A DNA stretch of 64,000 nucleotides from SZUA-36 sp963759155 (GCA_963759155.1 CAVWXX010000001.1:1-64000); one strand, 5' to 3'; counted from the first letter of the stretch, positions 46,545-56,509 are shown. Numbers and translations: made by a program. The notes: generated from the letters alone by a model not told the origin.

Positions 46545-47282
46545 GGTTCATCCCTTTTTTTACCTTTCATCAGATCTTTGATGGCTTGCTCGTAACTTGG
46601 CGCACCCATGCTTCCGCCACCCGCCTCGATCGCATCTTCGTCCACTCTGACGCCAGCCGCAAGATCCGGCCATTGCAAATTCAATTCCTCAGTAAACGCA
46701 AGATCCAGACGGACAGCAACAGGCAGTATTTCCTGTTCGGTCCCAACTGGGTATCCAACCTGTCAGCTCACCCTGTTCGTCTTTGCCAAGGAATTCAAAC
46801 CCGGCAGAACTGACCCCTGTCAACAAGACCACCGGCTCCCTGTCATACAAACGATCCTCTGTGAAGCCCTGCAGCAAAGCATGACTGAACTGGATATGCA
46901 TTTCGCCATCATCACCATCAACGACTTCCACTAACTGTACCTGGGGTCCACCGGCCCCCAGGTAACCCGGCATCGGGGCAACGAACTTAATGTGCCTGGC
47001 ATCACCCTCAAAAACAATTCGTTGCGGTAGCGTGTCATCTGTTTCGGCAAATGACAAAGGTAACATCTGGTTTAACTGTCGACGTATAAACTGATGGGAA
47101 GAACGCAGCTCTCCACCGGCCGCCAGTAAGAGCTCACCACGTTGCGAAGACCGTGTGGCGGCACTCAGACCTGTATAGGTCAAGCCCAGCAATATACTCA
47201 TCAAGGTTATGGCCAACAGTAATTCAACCAGGGTGAAACCTGCAGTGCGATGAGCCGGCTTTCTTTTCAGCATATGTTTCAT
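46541..47282 (-). CDS. gspJ: Type II secretion minor pseudopilin GspJ, frameshifted as sequenced
   Basis: GspJ is part of the pseudopilus tip. The prepilin leader ends HRTAG, with mature start FTLVELLLAITLMSILLG (Glu at +5). The globular part includes SSHQFIRRQLNQMLPLSF and PGYLGAGGPQVQLVEVVDG. After GELTGWIPSW the frame breaks at a GGG run (46743-46745) and continues TEQEILPVAVRLDLAFTEE to a stop at 46541 that overlaps gspK by ATGA. Corrected length 246 residues. Confidence 0.88.
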
Positions 47283-47738
47283 CGCCGGTTCGCCAATACG
47301 CTGTGAATTTTACTGAAGTGCAATTCCCGCTGCCTTCGACCGGTATTCCAATCGATATACAGGTCCACCCGGTACAGCTCGATACCCGACAGGTCAGCAA
47401 GCTCCTGCGTGCTCATTGTTCCCTCTTCAGGATTCACCACCGGCGTCATAAAATGTGATGCCCATCTCCCACTCATAGCGGTCCATACCTGTTCCGCCGT
47501 ACTCACCTTCTTCTATTGGAATTTCAGTACCAACAAGATCCATGAGTGATTGCGCAAACAGGGCAACTTCCGTGTCGTCAGAAGCCCGCGCTACACTGCG
47601 CATCGAACCTGCCATAATTTCAAGAACGGTGGCGAAACTCAATGCAAAAATTACAAATGCCACCATCACTTCCAGCAAAGTAAAACCGCGCGCGTTTTGC
47701 CGGCCCCGTTTAAGAGGCTTCACCACCAGTGATTTCAT
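47279..47738 (-). CDS. gspI: Type II secretion minor pseudopilin GspI, frameshifted as sequenced
   Basis: GspI nucleates the pseudopilus tip. The leader RGRQNARG is followed by FTLLEVMVAFVIFALSFATV, with Glu at +5. After DRYEWEMGITF an extra T in a TTTT run (AAAA at 47450-47453) breaks the frame, which resumes MTPVVNPEEGTMSTQELAD and ends SKIHSVLANRR. Corrected length 152 residues. It overlaps gspH and gspJ by ATGA. Confidence 0.88.
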
Positions 47739-48223
47739 CCCTCTGCCCGCTCCAGGCTCGCGTCCCCGGTCAGCCAGGCAACGTTGACACGGTAGTCGCG
47801 ATCATTAACGGTTAACTCGATGTGACCACCGGTAGACCCGCCATCGGGGAAAAAGCGTATACCGGAGACACCTTCAGATGTAATCTCGGAACGTGCTGTC
47901 GTTATTGTGACTTCCACACCCTCAGGCAGTTCTATCTTTTTGCGACCTGGCGCCTGGTAACTCCGCTCTTCAGTATTAACCTGAAATACCTGTTCCTGCT
48001 TGTCGATGATGGCCCGTGCACGGGTGTAACGAAGTGACGCCACCAGGTTGCGGGACGCCGCACGTGCTTCTGCACCTGAAATACTTCTTGATATTGACGT
48101 TGCAACCAGCCCCATGACCAGCGCGATGATGACCATAACCACCATCAGTTCAACCAGGGTAAACCCCCGCGACCTTCCAGGCGCTACTGACCTGTATGGT
48201 CTCAATTGAGACAGGGAGCTCAC
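47735..48223 (-). CDS. gspH: Type II secretion minor pseudopilin GspH
   Basis: A 162-residue type IV pilin-like protein with the leader SRG and mature start FTLVELMVVMVIIALVMGLV. The globular part includes RNLVASLRYTRARAIIDKQE and IRFFPDGGSTGGHIEL, the GspH beta-sandwich signature (G-x-S-T-G-G). GTG start 2 nt after gspG. Confidence 0.92.
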   Translation of the reverse strand: MSSLSQLRPYRSVAPGRSRGFTLVELMVVMVIIALVMGLVATSISRSISGAEARAASRNLVASLRYTRARAIIDKQEQVFQVNTEERSYQAPGRKKIELPEGVEVTITTARSEITSEGVSGIRFFPDGGSTGGHIELTVNDRDYRVNVAWLTGDASLERAEG

Positions 48224-48225
48224 CT

Positions 48226-48669
48226 TTACTCCCAGCTTGTAATATCCGCGTTGTTACCTTCACCGCCCTGCTGACGGTCTGCACCATAAGACCATATATC
48301 AAAATCGCCATGGTCTCCCGGCACCCTGTACTTATAGGGTTGACCCCAGGGGTCCTTCAGTAGTGTATTTTTGATATAAGGTCCATTCCATCCGGTAACG
48401 CCACCGGGTTCATTGACCAGATCATCAAGTGATGATGGCGCGCTACCCGTATCCAGGTAAAAACTCTCCACTGACATTGAAATACGACTGATTTGTGACG
48501 AGGCCGCTTTCGCTTTTGCACTCTCGGCCTTGCCGATAATTCCCGGCAAAACCAGGCCGGCAATCAGTGCCAGAATAACCAGCACCAGTAGCAACTCGAC
48601 CAAGGTAAAGCCACGCTGTCTGTTTTGCTGTCTGTTTTTATGCGTCTTGTAACTCATTTTTAAATTCAT
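48226..48669 (-). CDS. gspG: Type II secretion major pseudopilin GspG
   Basis: GspG is the main subunit of the pseudopilus that pushes substrates out. The 147-residue protein has the leader QNRQRG and mature start FTLVELLLVLVILALIAGLV with Glu at +5. The family signature KDPWGQPYKYRVPGDHGDFD and C-terminal DIWSYGADRQQGGEGNNADI (calcium site) are both present. A 101-nt gap separates it from gspF, enough for a separate regulatory element. Confidence 0.96.
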   Translation of the reverse strand: MNLKMSYKTHKNRQQNRQRGFTLVELLLVLVILALIAGLVLPGIIGKAESAKAKAASSQISRISMSVESFYLDTGSAPSSLDDLVNEPGGVTGWNGPYIKNTLLKDPWGQPYKYRVPGDHGDFDIWSYGADRQQGGEGNNADITSWE

Positions 48670-48770
48670 CCCCGAGTCTCCCGCCAGGATTTTTGGCCTT
48701 TAAAACCGGCCAGTATTGAAAACACTATTTAAATTCATTTTTCAGGCTTGCACAGTCTGTGACCCTGCCT

Positions 48771-49985
48771 TCAACCTACCAGTTCATTAATACCCATAAT
48801 CGCCATCAAGACCGACATGACAATTGTACCGATCATCACCGCCATCACCAGCGTAATGGCCGGTGTAAAAATTGCCAGCAAACGGTCGATGGTATTGCGT
48901 ACCTCTTTATCATAGGTGTCGGCAACCTTCATCAACATGGCATCCAGCTTCCCGGTTTCTTCACCCACGCTTATCATCTGCAAGGCCAGCCGTGGAAACT
49001 GCCCGGTTTCCGCCAGGTTGTGCGCCAGGCCACCACCTGTTTTGACTTTCTGTGTGGTTGCCTCGACACTTTGTCTAAGCAGACTGTTTGTCATAACATT
49101 TTTGGCAATTGATAAACCGGAAAGTAGCGGCACGCCATTTGTCAACAAGGTGCCAAGCGTACGCGTTAAACGCGCAATCTCCATTTTTGACACCAGGTCA
49201 CCTACCCAACGCATACCCAATACCTGCGTATCCCAGCGCAAGCGCTTTTCCGGGTCGGCCAACATACGGCGAAACAGGTAAACTCCCAGCATTGTCAGGG
49301 CTATCAGACCCCACCAGAAGTTTTGCAGAACCCCGCCGACCGCAAGCACCATCTTCGTCACCAGGGGTAAGTCACCACCCAGTTCTTCAAAAATCGGTGT
49401 GAATTGTGGAATGACATAGACCAGCAGCAATACGAGGGAACCACCCGCCAGAACCATTAGCATAATGGGGTAAACCATGGCTGAAACCACACTGTCTTTG
49501 AGATCCTTGGAGCGCTCCATGTAATCTGCAAGGCGGTCCAGCGTGGTCGCCAGGGACCCGCCGATTTCACCGGCATGCACCATGTTAATAAACAGCCTGC
49601 TGAATGAACCATGTTGCGCATCCAGCGCATCTGACAGGCTTCCACCTTCTCTGACCTGGTCCCGCACAGCGGTAACCGTCTGTTTGATACGGTCATTTTC
49701 AGATAACTCGAGCAACACATGGAGAGAACGGTCAAGCGGCAAACCGGCACCGAGCAGGGTGGCCAGTTGCTGGGTGAACTGCCCGACCTCCCGCGTGTTC
49801 ATTCCCCGTCTTTTAAGACTCAGGAAATCAAGACTGAAACCGCCCTTGCCTGCCTCATTTGCCGACAGGGGGATATTGCCACCCTCCTGGAGTTTGGCAA
49901 TCACTGCACTCTCAGAGGCAGCTTCCATTGACCCTCGTACGGTTTCACCGGAGGGGGAAACCGCCTTGTATTCATATAATGGCAT
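48771..49985 (-). CDS. gspF: Type II secretion inner-membrane platform protein GspF
   Basis: GspF is the polytopic platform protein that rotates or shifts pilin subunits during assembly. The 404-residue product has the N-terminal MPLYEYKAVSPSGETVRGSM, two T2SSF domains (GQFTQQLATLLGAGLPLDRS and ARLTRTLGTLLTNGVPLLSG), and three membrane segments. Its ATG shares a base with the gspE stop. Confidence 0.96.
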   Translation of the reverse strand: MPLYEYKAVSPSGETVRGSMEAASESAVIAKLQEGGNIPLSANEAGKGGFSLDFLSLKRRGMNTREVGQFTQQLATLLGAGLPLDRSLHVLLELSENDRIKQTVTAVRDQVREGGSLSDALDAQHGSFSRLFINMVHAGEIGGSLATTLDRLADYMERSKDLKDSVVSAMVYPIMLMVLAGGSLVLLLVYVIPQFTPIFEELGGDLPLVTKMVLAVGGVLQNFWWGLIALTMLGVYLFRRMLADPEKRLRWDTQVLGMRWVGDLVSKMEIARLTRTLGTLLTNGVPLLSGLSIAKNVMTNSLLRQSVEATTQKVKTGGGLAHNLAETGQFPRLALQMISVGEETGKLDAMLMKVADTYDKEVRNTIDRLLAIFTPAITLVMAVMIGTIVMSVLMAIMGINELVG

Positions 49986-51712
49986 CAGGATTCCTGGGTC
50001 ACTCTGAGCACTTCTTCAAGCGTGGTGACACCTTGCAGGCACTTTAACAACCCATCCTGATACATGGTTCGCATTCCCTGCTGGACGGCCATATCATGAA
50101 TTTCTCCAGATGTTGCCTGTTGCATGATCAAGCGACGGATGGAATCCGTCATTTGTAACAATTCCAGTATACTCGTCCTGCCAAAATAACCGGTCGGGTT
50201 CTCTTCGGTGGGAATGGGACGATAGACGGTATAGCTATCCTGTTCCAGAAATGTTGCGAATCCAATTTCTGCGGCGACCTCCGGTAACAACTTCACGGGC
50301 TCCCTCGCGCCACTGCCAAGCGTTCTTACCAGTCGCTGCGCCAGGATAGCATTGATGGTGGATGTCAAAAGATAGTCTTCCACACCCATGTCCAGCATAC
50401 GGGTGATACCGCCTGCCGCATCATTGGTATGGATAGTTGATAACACGAGGTGACCGGTCAGTGCCGACTGAATCGCGATACGGGCGGTTTCCAGGTCGCG
50501 CATTTCGCCGATCATGATGACATCCGGGTCCTGCCGGACTATTGCCCTCAGGGCATGGGCAAAATCAAGACCGATGGATGACTGTGCCTGAATCTGGTTA
50601 ATACCCTCCAGCTGATATTCTACCGGGTCTTCGACGGTGATGATCTTCCGTGCGGGGGTATTGATCTGGCTGAGTGCCGTGTAAAGGGTTGTTGTTTTAC
50701 CAGAACCTGTGGGGCCGGTAACGAGAATAATGCCATGCGGAACCTGCAACTCTTTGACGAAGGATTTCTTTAAATCTTCATCAAACCCGAGTGAATTGAA
50801 ATCCAGCACGATACTTTCACGGTCAAGAATACGCATGACCACGCTCTCACCATGCGAGGTCGGAACCGTTGAAACACGCAAATCCAGTTCCTTGCCCTGA
50901 ACCCTGTGCATGATACGGCCGTCCTGCGGAAGACGCCGTTCAGCGATATTCAAACGGGCCATGATCTTGATACGGGAAATAACTGCCGCGGTGGAGCTCG
51001 CCGGTGGCGCTTCCACCTCCTGCAACACACCATCGATCCGGTAACGGACTTTCAGCCTGTTTTCAAATGGTTCAATGTGAATATCGGACGCACGGGCCTC
51101 CACGGCCCGCTGCATGATCAGGTTGACCAGGCGAATGACCGGGGCCTCGGAAGCCAGGTCACGCAGATGCTCAACATCCTCGATGTCTTCATCTCCTTCA
51201 CCCAGGGTATCGATAATCTGGCCCATGGCGCTGCGGCCACCACCGTATAGCTTTTCGATACCATTTTCTATTTCAGAGGCTACCCCAACCTGTGGACAAA
51301 TGACTTTACCACTGGCCATGGCCAGGGCCTTGAGAGCGTATTGATCCCTTGGATTCGCCATGACTACAACCATCTCGGTATCGGTAGCACTCACCGGCAG
51401 CAACAGGTTTTGTTTCAAATAACGCAATGACAGTTTGCCAATTTCTGGTGCTTCCTCCGGCAAATCTGCGGTCGATATCAAGGGTAAACCCAGAAGACTG
51501 GATTCAGCCTCAGCCACATCACGTTCTGAAACAAGCCCAAGACGAACCAGCAACGTGATCAGGTCGCCACCGTTCTGGTCACGAAACGTCTCGGCACGTT
51601 TCAGGTCCGGTCTTTTCAGCCGGCCGCTTTCAATCAGGTAGGTACAGACTTCGTCTTCAACTTTACCGGGTTGTTTTGCTTCGTTGTTTTGTAGTTCTTC
51701 AGTTACTTGCAC
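49985..51712 (-). CDS. gspE: Type II secretion ATPase GspE, lacking the zinc-binding cysteines
   Basis: GspE is the hexameric ATPase that drives pseudopilus assembly. The 575-residue protein has an N-terminal GspE_N/MshEN-like domain, ASDIHIEPFENRLKVRYRID, Walker A GPTGSGKTTT (333-342), the Asp box VEDPVEYQL, Walker B VIMIGEMRD (398-406) and the His box HLVLSTIHTNDAAG. The usual two-CxxC zinc domain after LVRTL is replaced by about 45 residues without any cysteine (466-510: GSGAREPVKLL to NPTGYFGR). GTG start. It heads the operon. Confidence 0.95.
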   Translation of the reverse strand: MQVTEELQNNEAKQPGKVEDEVCTYLIESGRLKRPDLKRAETFRDQNGGDLITLLVRLGLVSERDVAEAESSLLGLPLISTADLPEEAPEIGKLSLRYLKQNLLLPVSATDTEMVVVMANPRDQYALKALAMASGKVICPQVGVASEIENGIEKLYGGGRSAMGQIIDTLGEGDEDIEDVEHLRDLASEAPVIRLVNLIMQRAVEARASDIHIEPFENRLKVRYRIDGVLQEVEAPPASSTAAVISRIKIMARLNIAERRLPQDGRIMHRVQGKELDLRVSTVPTSHGESVVMRILDRESIVLDFNSLGFDEDLKKSFVKELQVPHGIILVTGPTGSGKTTTLYTALSQINTPARKIITVEDPVEYQLEGINQIQAQSSIGLDFAHALRAIVRQDPDVIMIGEMRDLETARIAIQSALTGHLVLSTIHTNDAAGGITRMLDMGVEDYLLTSTINAILAQRLVRTLGSGAREPVKLLPEVAAEIGFATFLEQDSYTVYRPIPTEENPTGYFGRTSILELLQMTDSIRRLIMQQATSGEIHDMAVQQGMRTMYQDGLLKCLQGVTTLEEVLRVTQES

Positions 51713-51839
51713 TTAAAACCCCTTGGGAGTTTGATACTTTGTTGAAATTATAGCCGCATCTGTCACTTCAAATACCGGACGACTGCATGATCACCATCGC
51801 ATACAAAGACCATTGTCCTGTTGAGACAGTTCCTGAAAA

Positions 51840-52463
51840 TCAGGAATCTGTTTGCTTTTGCCATCCTGTAAACTGCTCGATCAAGGTCCAGTTTGCCAAA
51901 ACCCACAAGATAATTGGTACGAGAGGAGGAAATATTAAAGCCCCCAACTGATAACACAAGGCGATTAATTCTTCTGAAATACCCGCGGAGATGATTACAT
52001 TATGCGCATCCGTCCCGAAATTGAAAGCCAGCATCTTCAGCGATTGCCAGACCACACCCCACACCTGTACCAGCATGATAACCACATAACCGCCCAATAA
52101 CGTTAAGACCTTTTTCAATAAGGTAGCACCGGAAGCCATCACCAGGCCAAACAATAGCGGCAAACCAAAACCGTATATCAACGGATTGACAATAAAACCC
52201 AGTGAATCACTGCTTCCATCCGGGAACTGAAACGGTATTTTTGTCTGTACCTGGAAAAGATAATGTTTGTCCGGGTTCTCAATGATGTTGAGAAAATCAC
52301 TACCCAGTAGCGAAGATAGAATCTCACTCGAGATTATGCGCACCGGGACACCGTGAAATGCACTGAGGTAATACCAGAGCATAAAACCAAATATCATCCA
52401 CAAAAAAGCCAGGATCAACAACTCGCTTAAACGCAGTTCCTCGTTATTTTCCTGCGCAGCCAT
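51840..52463 (-). CDS. Polytopic membrane protein resembling exosortase H-associated membrane proteins
   Basis: A 207-residue protein with about four membrane segments: LLILAFLWMIFGFMLWYYL, NPLIYGFGLPLLFGLVMA, LTLLGGYVVIMLVQVWGVVW and LCYQLGALIFPPLVPIILWV. A periplasmic stretch starting near SDFLNIIENPDKHYLF lies between. The order of these segments recalls proteins encoded beside exosortase H (XrtH) that help sort IPTLxxWG-type surface proteins. That match is from memory and unverified, and no exosortase or sorting signal is in this window. The ATG at 52463 shares a base with the purL stop, so it is translationally coupled to purL. Confidence 0.55.
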   Translation of the reverse strand: MAAQENNEELRLSELLILAFLWMIFGFMLWYYLSAFHGVPVRIISSEILSSLLGSDFLNIIENPDKHYLFQVQTKIPFQFPDGSSDSLGFIVNPLIYGFGLPLLFGLVMASGATLLKKVLTLLGGYVVIMLVQVWGVVWQSLKMLAFNFGTDAHNVIISAGISEELIALCYQLGALIFPPLVPIILWVLANWTLIEQFTGWQKQTDS

Positions 52464-55400
52464 CAGTTCACCCAATAGCGCGCGTTCAGAAACATACGTT
52501 GCCATGGAGAAATTTCAGGCCAGTCTGCCGGCGCCCAGGAAAAATTGACTGTACGTAAAGTCCTTTCCGGGTGGGGCATCATAATCGTTATACGACCATC
52601 GCTGTTGCACAAGCCGGTTATACCAGCTGGAGAGCCATTCGGGTTTTGCGGGTAATCAAGACTGGCATTTCCGCCAGCATCCACATACTGCAAGGCTATC
52701 TGGGACTGTGGCAGCACGCCATCTGAAAAGTGTGCCCGCCCTTCACCATGCGCGCTGGCCACGGGCATCAGGCTTCCGGCCATGCCTTTGAGAAACAATG
52801 ATGCCGAATCCGTCACTTTCACCTGGCTAAGACGCGCCTCAAACTGGCCTGAACGGTTGGCCACGAACGCCGGCCAGCTTTCAGTGCCTGGAATAATCTC
52901 CTTTAATGAAGACAGCGTCTGGCAACCATTGCAAACCCCGAGCGCGAATCGGTCGGCACGCTCAAAAAATGCCGCAAACTGATCTCTGAGCTCCGACTGG
53001 TACAATATGGAAGCCGCCCAACCGCGACCGGCACCCAGCACATCTCCATAGGAAAATCCGCCACAGGCAACCAGCCCCTGAAAACCGGACAAATCTGTTC
53101 GTTTTTCAAGTAAATCCGACATATGTACGTCAACTGCCCTGAACCCTGCCAGGTCGAAGGCCGCGGCCATCTCAACCTGCCCATTAACTCCCTGCTCGCG
53201 CAATATCGCAACAGCAGGTTTTTCACGCTTGGCGATGGCGGGTGTGACCGGATTTTCCGAGGGGTCAAAACTTAACTTTGGTTTGAGAAAAGGTTTGCCC
53301 CACTGCAAGGTCCGGGCGAACTCTTCTTTTGCACAATCCGGATGATCACGCAATTTCTGAACTTCAAAACTGGTCTCACTCCATGCCTGGTGAAGCCCGG
53401 GCAGACCTGTTTGCAAACATACACGCCCGTCGACCTCCACACTGAGAGTCTGGCCACTGACGGCCCCGCCAATATCTGTCACAAGCTCCTGCAAGCCATG
53501 CTTCGTAAAGCACGTCAGCACCGTTTGCAATTGCGCTTCAGACACCTGTATGACTGCACCCGGTTCTTCGGCAAACAGGTGCGCACGTAACCTGTCAGGG
53601 TCCTCTCCCAGTGTCGGGGCGATTGACAATGCAAGCCCGCAACGTGCGGAGAACGCCATCTCACACAGGGTGGTTATCAAACCACCATCTGAGCGATCAT
53701 GATAAGCAAGCAAGTGGCCGGCCGCTATAAGCTCCTGGATGGCCGCAAAAAAGTTGGAAAGATCATCGGCATGATCAAGATCCGGAACCTGATCACTGAA
53801 TTTTCCATTCACCTGCTCCAGGCAGGAACCACCCAGTCGATCCTGACCTCGACCCAGGTCAATTAACAACAGGCGATTGGCCTCACCATCGACTTTCAAC
53901 TGCGGGGTGACCGCCAGGCGGGCATCGGTGGCCGGTGCGAAAGCAGAAACGACCAGTGACACCGGTGCGAGCATATGCCTGGGCTGGTGCTTATCTGTCC
54001 AGTCAGTCTTGAGGGACAGGGAATCCTTACCAACCGGAATGGCAATACCCAGCGCAGGGCACAACTCCATCCCGACCGCTTTAACCGCAGCATAAAGCGC
54101 TGCATCCTGACCTTCTTCTCCAGCTGCTGCCATCCAATTGGCAGATAAGCGGACATCCGAGAGACTGGCGATCGGTGCACTCGCGATATTCGTTATAGCC
54201 TCGGTCACCGCCATCCGGGCCGCGGCCTGGCTATTAACCACAGCGAGTGGTGTGCGTTCACCGATGGCCATGGCCTCACCTGCATAAGCGTGAAAGCTGT
54301 GCAGGCTGACCGACGCATCTGCGACCGGAACCTGCCACGGCCCGACCATCTGATCACGTGCCACGAGCCCTCCGACCGAACGATCGCCAATGGTGATCAA
54401 AAAAGACTTACTGCCCACCGCCGGAAAACGTAAAACACGGAACAGGTCTTCTTCCAACGAAGTCTGACCGGTCAGTTTTGTTAACGGCCGCACGGTTCCG
54501 GAGACTGCATCACGGTGTAACTTTGGTGTCTTTCCGAGCAGAACTTCCAATGGCAGATCGACAGGGGGTTCATGCAACAAAGCGTCGTTCAGATGCAGCG
54601 TGCGCTCTTCGGTAACGGTTCCTAACACGGCATAGGGACAACGTTCACGTTGACACAAAAATTCAAATTCTTCCAGACGGTCTTTCTCAACTCCCAGCAC
54701 ATAACGTTCCTGGGACTCGTTACACCAGATTTCCATTGGCGACATCGCGCCATCCGCACTGGGAATTTCCCGCAACTCCAATTTGCCGCCGCGCTCGCTG
54801 TCATTCAACAGTTCAGGCAAGGCATTGGACAAGCCTCCGGCACCGACGTCATGGATAGACACAATCGGGTTGTCATCACCCATGGCACAGCAGCGGTCAA
54901 TAACCTCCTGGCAACGTCTTTCCATTTCAGGATTACCACGCTGAACCGAGGCGAAATCCAACTCTTCGTTACCTTGCCCACTGCCAACCGAGGAAGCTGC
55001 ACCACCGCCCAGACCGATAAGCATGGCTGGCCCGCCCAACACGATCACGGCGGAACCCGCAGACAATTTCAATTTTTCAATATGGCCGGGACGAATATTA
55101 CCGAGGCCACCCGCAAGCATGATGGGCTTGTGATAACCCCAAAGCCGCCCGCCGATGGTTTGCTCAAATGTCCGGAAATAGCCCGTCAGCGCCGGACGGC
55201 CGAACTCGTTGTTAAACGAAGCCGCACCTACCGGCCCTTCAATCATGATATCCAGCGCACTGGCTATGCGATCAGGTTTTCCGGAAGCCTCCTCCCAGTC
55301 TCTTGGCCTGTCGGGTATCAACAAATTAGAAACCGAAAATCCAGTCAATCCGATTTTTGGCCGCGCGCCACGACCGGTAGCGGCTTCATCACGAATCTCA

Positions 55401-56350
55401 CCTCCGGAACCGGTCGCGGCACCGGGAAACGGCGAAATCGCCGTCGGGTGGTTATGGGTTTCCACCTTGATCTGAATACCTACATCCTCATCCAGCCAGG
55501 TGTATTCACCCGTGCCCGGCGCCGGGAAAAAGCGCCGGTTAGGGCGACCTTGAATGACCGCTGAATTATCGTGGTAGGCCGACAGCACGCCCTCCGGGCT
55601 TTGTGCGTGGGTGTTTCTGATCATTGAAAAAAGAGAGAGATCCTGGGCCTCACCATCCAGCGTCCAGCTGGCGTTGAATATCTTGTGACGGCAATGCTCC
55701 GAATTAGCCTGGGCAAACATCATCAGTTCTGCATCGGTTGGGTTTCGGCCCAATTTGTCATAGGCAGCAATCAGGTAATCTATCTCGGTTGCTGACAATG
55801 CCAGGCCGAGTTCGCTATTCGCTTTCTCAAGCGCCTGCCGGGCATCCACAGACAGGTCTGCAAAACCCAGGGGCCTGGGTGGATGGTGCGCAAACAGGGC
55901 TTTCGCAGCCTCAAGCTCATCCAGTACCGTCTGTGTCATTCGGTCGTGAATCAGGGGTTTGATGATTGAAACCAGCCTGTCTTCCGCCACATCGGCTGGA
56001 AGATGAAACAGGGTACCCCGTTCAATTCGACTGATCGAGTCCAGGTTACAACGATGGGCAATATCAGTGGCCTTGGTTGACCAGGGAGATTGCGTGCCCA
56101 GGCGCGGTACAACGAGCAGCACTTTATCATTGGTCGACGTTTCAGGCTGCACAGTCATTTGCGCTTGCAGTAGCGCCTCAAGCCGCTCCAATTCTGCCCC
56201 GGAGAGGTCTTGCGGACTTTCAACAAAATAGATGAACTGCGTGGTGAACAAAAACTCCTGACCAGCGCGCCGGCGCATCTCATTTACAAGTTTTTGTCTT
56301 TGGAATTCTGAAAAAGCCGGACCACCGAGAAGGCAAGTAAACCCCGTCAA
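52463..56350 (-). CDS. purL: Phosphoribosylformylglycinamidine synthase (single-chain)
   Basis: PurL turns FGAR and glutamine into FGAM in purine synthesis. The 1295-residue protein has the N-terminal PurS-like domain, the linker, and two AIRS-like halves (FAQANSEHCRHKIFNASW, ETHNHPTAISPFPGAATGSG, GLGNIRPGHIEKLKLS). A C-terminal class I glutaminase follows, with nucleophile Cys in GVCNGCQTLSSL and the His-Glu pair in PHPERTLRTVNFSW. This is the large gammaproteobacterial form. The start appears to be TTG at 56350. Confidence 0.97.
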   Translation of the reverse strand: MTGFTCLLGGPAFSEFQRQKLVNEMRRRAGQEFLFTTQFIYFVESPQDLSGAELERLEALLQAQMTVQPETSTNDKVLLVVPRLGTQSPWSTKATDIAHRCNLDSISRIERGTLFHLPADVAEDRLVSIIKPLIHDRMTQTVLDELEAAKALFAHHPPRPLGFADLSVDARQALEKANSELGLALSATEIDYLIAAYDKLGRNPTDAELMMFAQANSEHCRHKIFNASWTLDGEAQDLSLFSMIRNTHAQSPEGVLSAYHDNSAVIQGRPNRRFFPAPGTGEYTWLDEDVGIQIKVETHNHPTAISPFPGAATGSGGEIRDEAATGRGARPKIGLTGFSVSNLLIPDRPRDWEEASGKPDRIASALDIMIEGPVGAASFNNEFGRPALTGYFRTFEQTIGGRLWGYHKPIMLAGGLGNIRPGHIEKLKLSAGSAVIVLGGPAMLIGLGGGAASSVGSGQGNEELDFASVQRGNPEMERRCQEVIDRCCAMGDDNPIVSIHDVGAGGLSNALPELLNDSERGGKLELREIPSADGAMSPMEIWCNESQERYVLGVEKDRLEEFEFLCQRERCPYAVLGTVTEERTLHLNDALLHEPPVDLPLEVLLGKTPKLHRDAVSGTVRPLTKLTGQTSLEEDLFRVLRFPAVGSKSFLITIGDRSVGGLVARDQMVGPWQVPVADASVSLHSFHAYAGEAMAIGERTPLAVVNSQAAARMAVTEAITNIASAPIASLSDVRLSANWMAAAGEEGQDAALYAAVKAVGMELCPALGIAIPVGKDSLSLKTDWTDKHQPRHMLAPVSLVVSAFAPATDARLAVTPQLKVDGEANRLLLIDLGRGQDRLGGSCLEQVNGKFSDQVPDLDHADDLSNFFAAIQELIAAGHLLAYHDRSDGGLITTLCEMAFSARCGLALSIAPTLGEDPDRLRAHLFAEEPGAVIQVSEAQLQTVLTCFTKHGLQELVTDIGGAVSGQTLSVEVDGRVCLQTGLPGLHQAWSETSFEVQKLRDHPDCAKEEFARTLQWGKPFLKPKLSFDPSENPVTPAIAKREKPAVAILREQGVNGQVEMAAAFDLAGFRAVDVHMSDLLEKRTDLSGFQGLVACGGFSYGDVLGAGRGWAASILYQSELRDQFAAFFERADRFALGVCNGCQTLSSLKEIIPGTESWPAFVANRSGQFEARLSQVKVTDSASLFLKGMAGSLMPVASAHGEGRAHFSDGVLPQSQIALQYVDAGGNASLDYPQNPNGSPAGITGLCNSDGRITIMMPHPERTLRTVNFSWAPADWPEISPWQRMFLNARYWVN

Positions 56351-56442
56351 AGTATCACTCCCGAATGAACAGCAGACATTATAACGGCTGGCCAGTGTTG
56401 ATGAGCAGCATTTTGCAAATTTTACCTACTGACCAGACCCGC

Positions 56443-56475
56443 ATAAAAAGAAACCCCGTCACGAATGACAGGGTT
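56443..56475 (-). terminator. Rho-independent terminator after dsbC
   Basis: AACCCTGTCA and TGACGGGGTT pair around TTCG on the minus strand (56452-56475), followed by TTCTTTTT. It lies 34 nt after the dsbC stop and insulates purL from dsbC. Confidence 0.85.
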
Positions 56476-56509
56476 CCTTTACAAGAACTCAATGACGAAC
56501 ACTAACAAC

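Noticed and set aside
54650..55564. Plus-strand reading frame of 304 codons
   Set aside because: Antisense to purL, which has all conserved motifs over this stretch.
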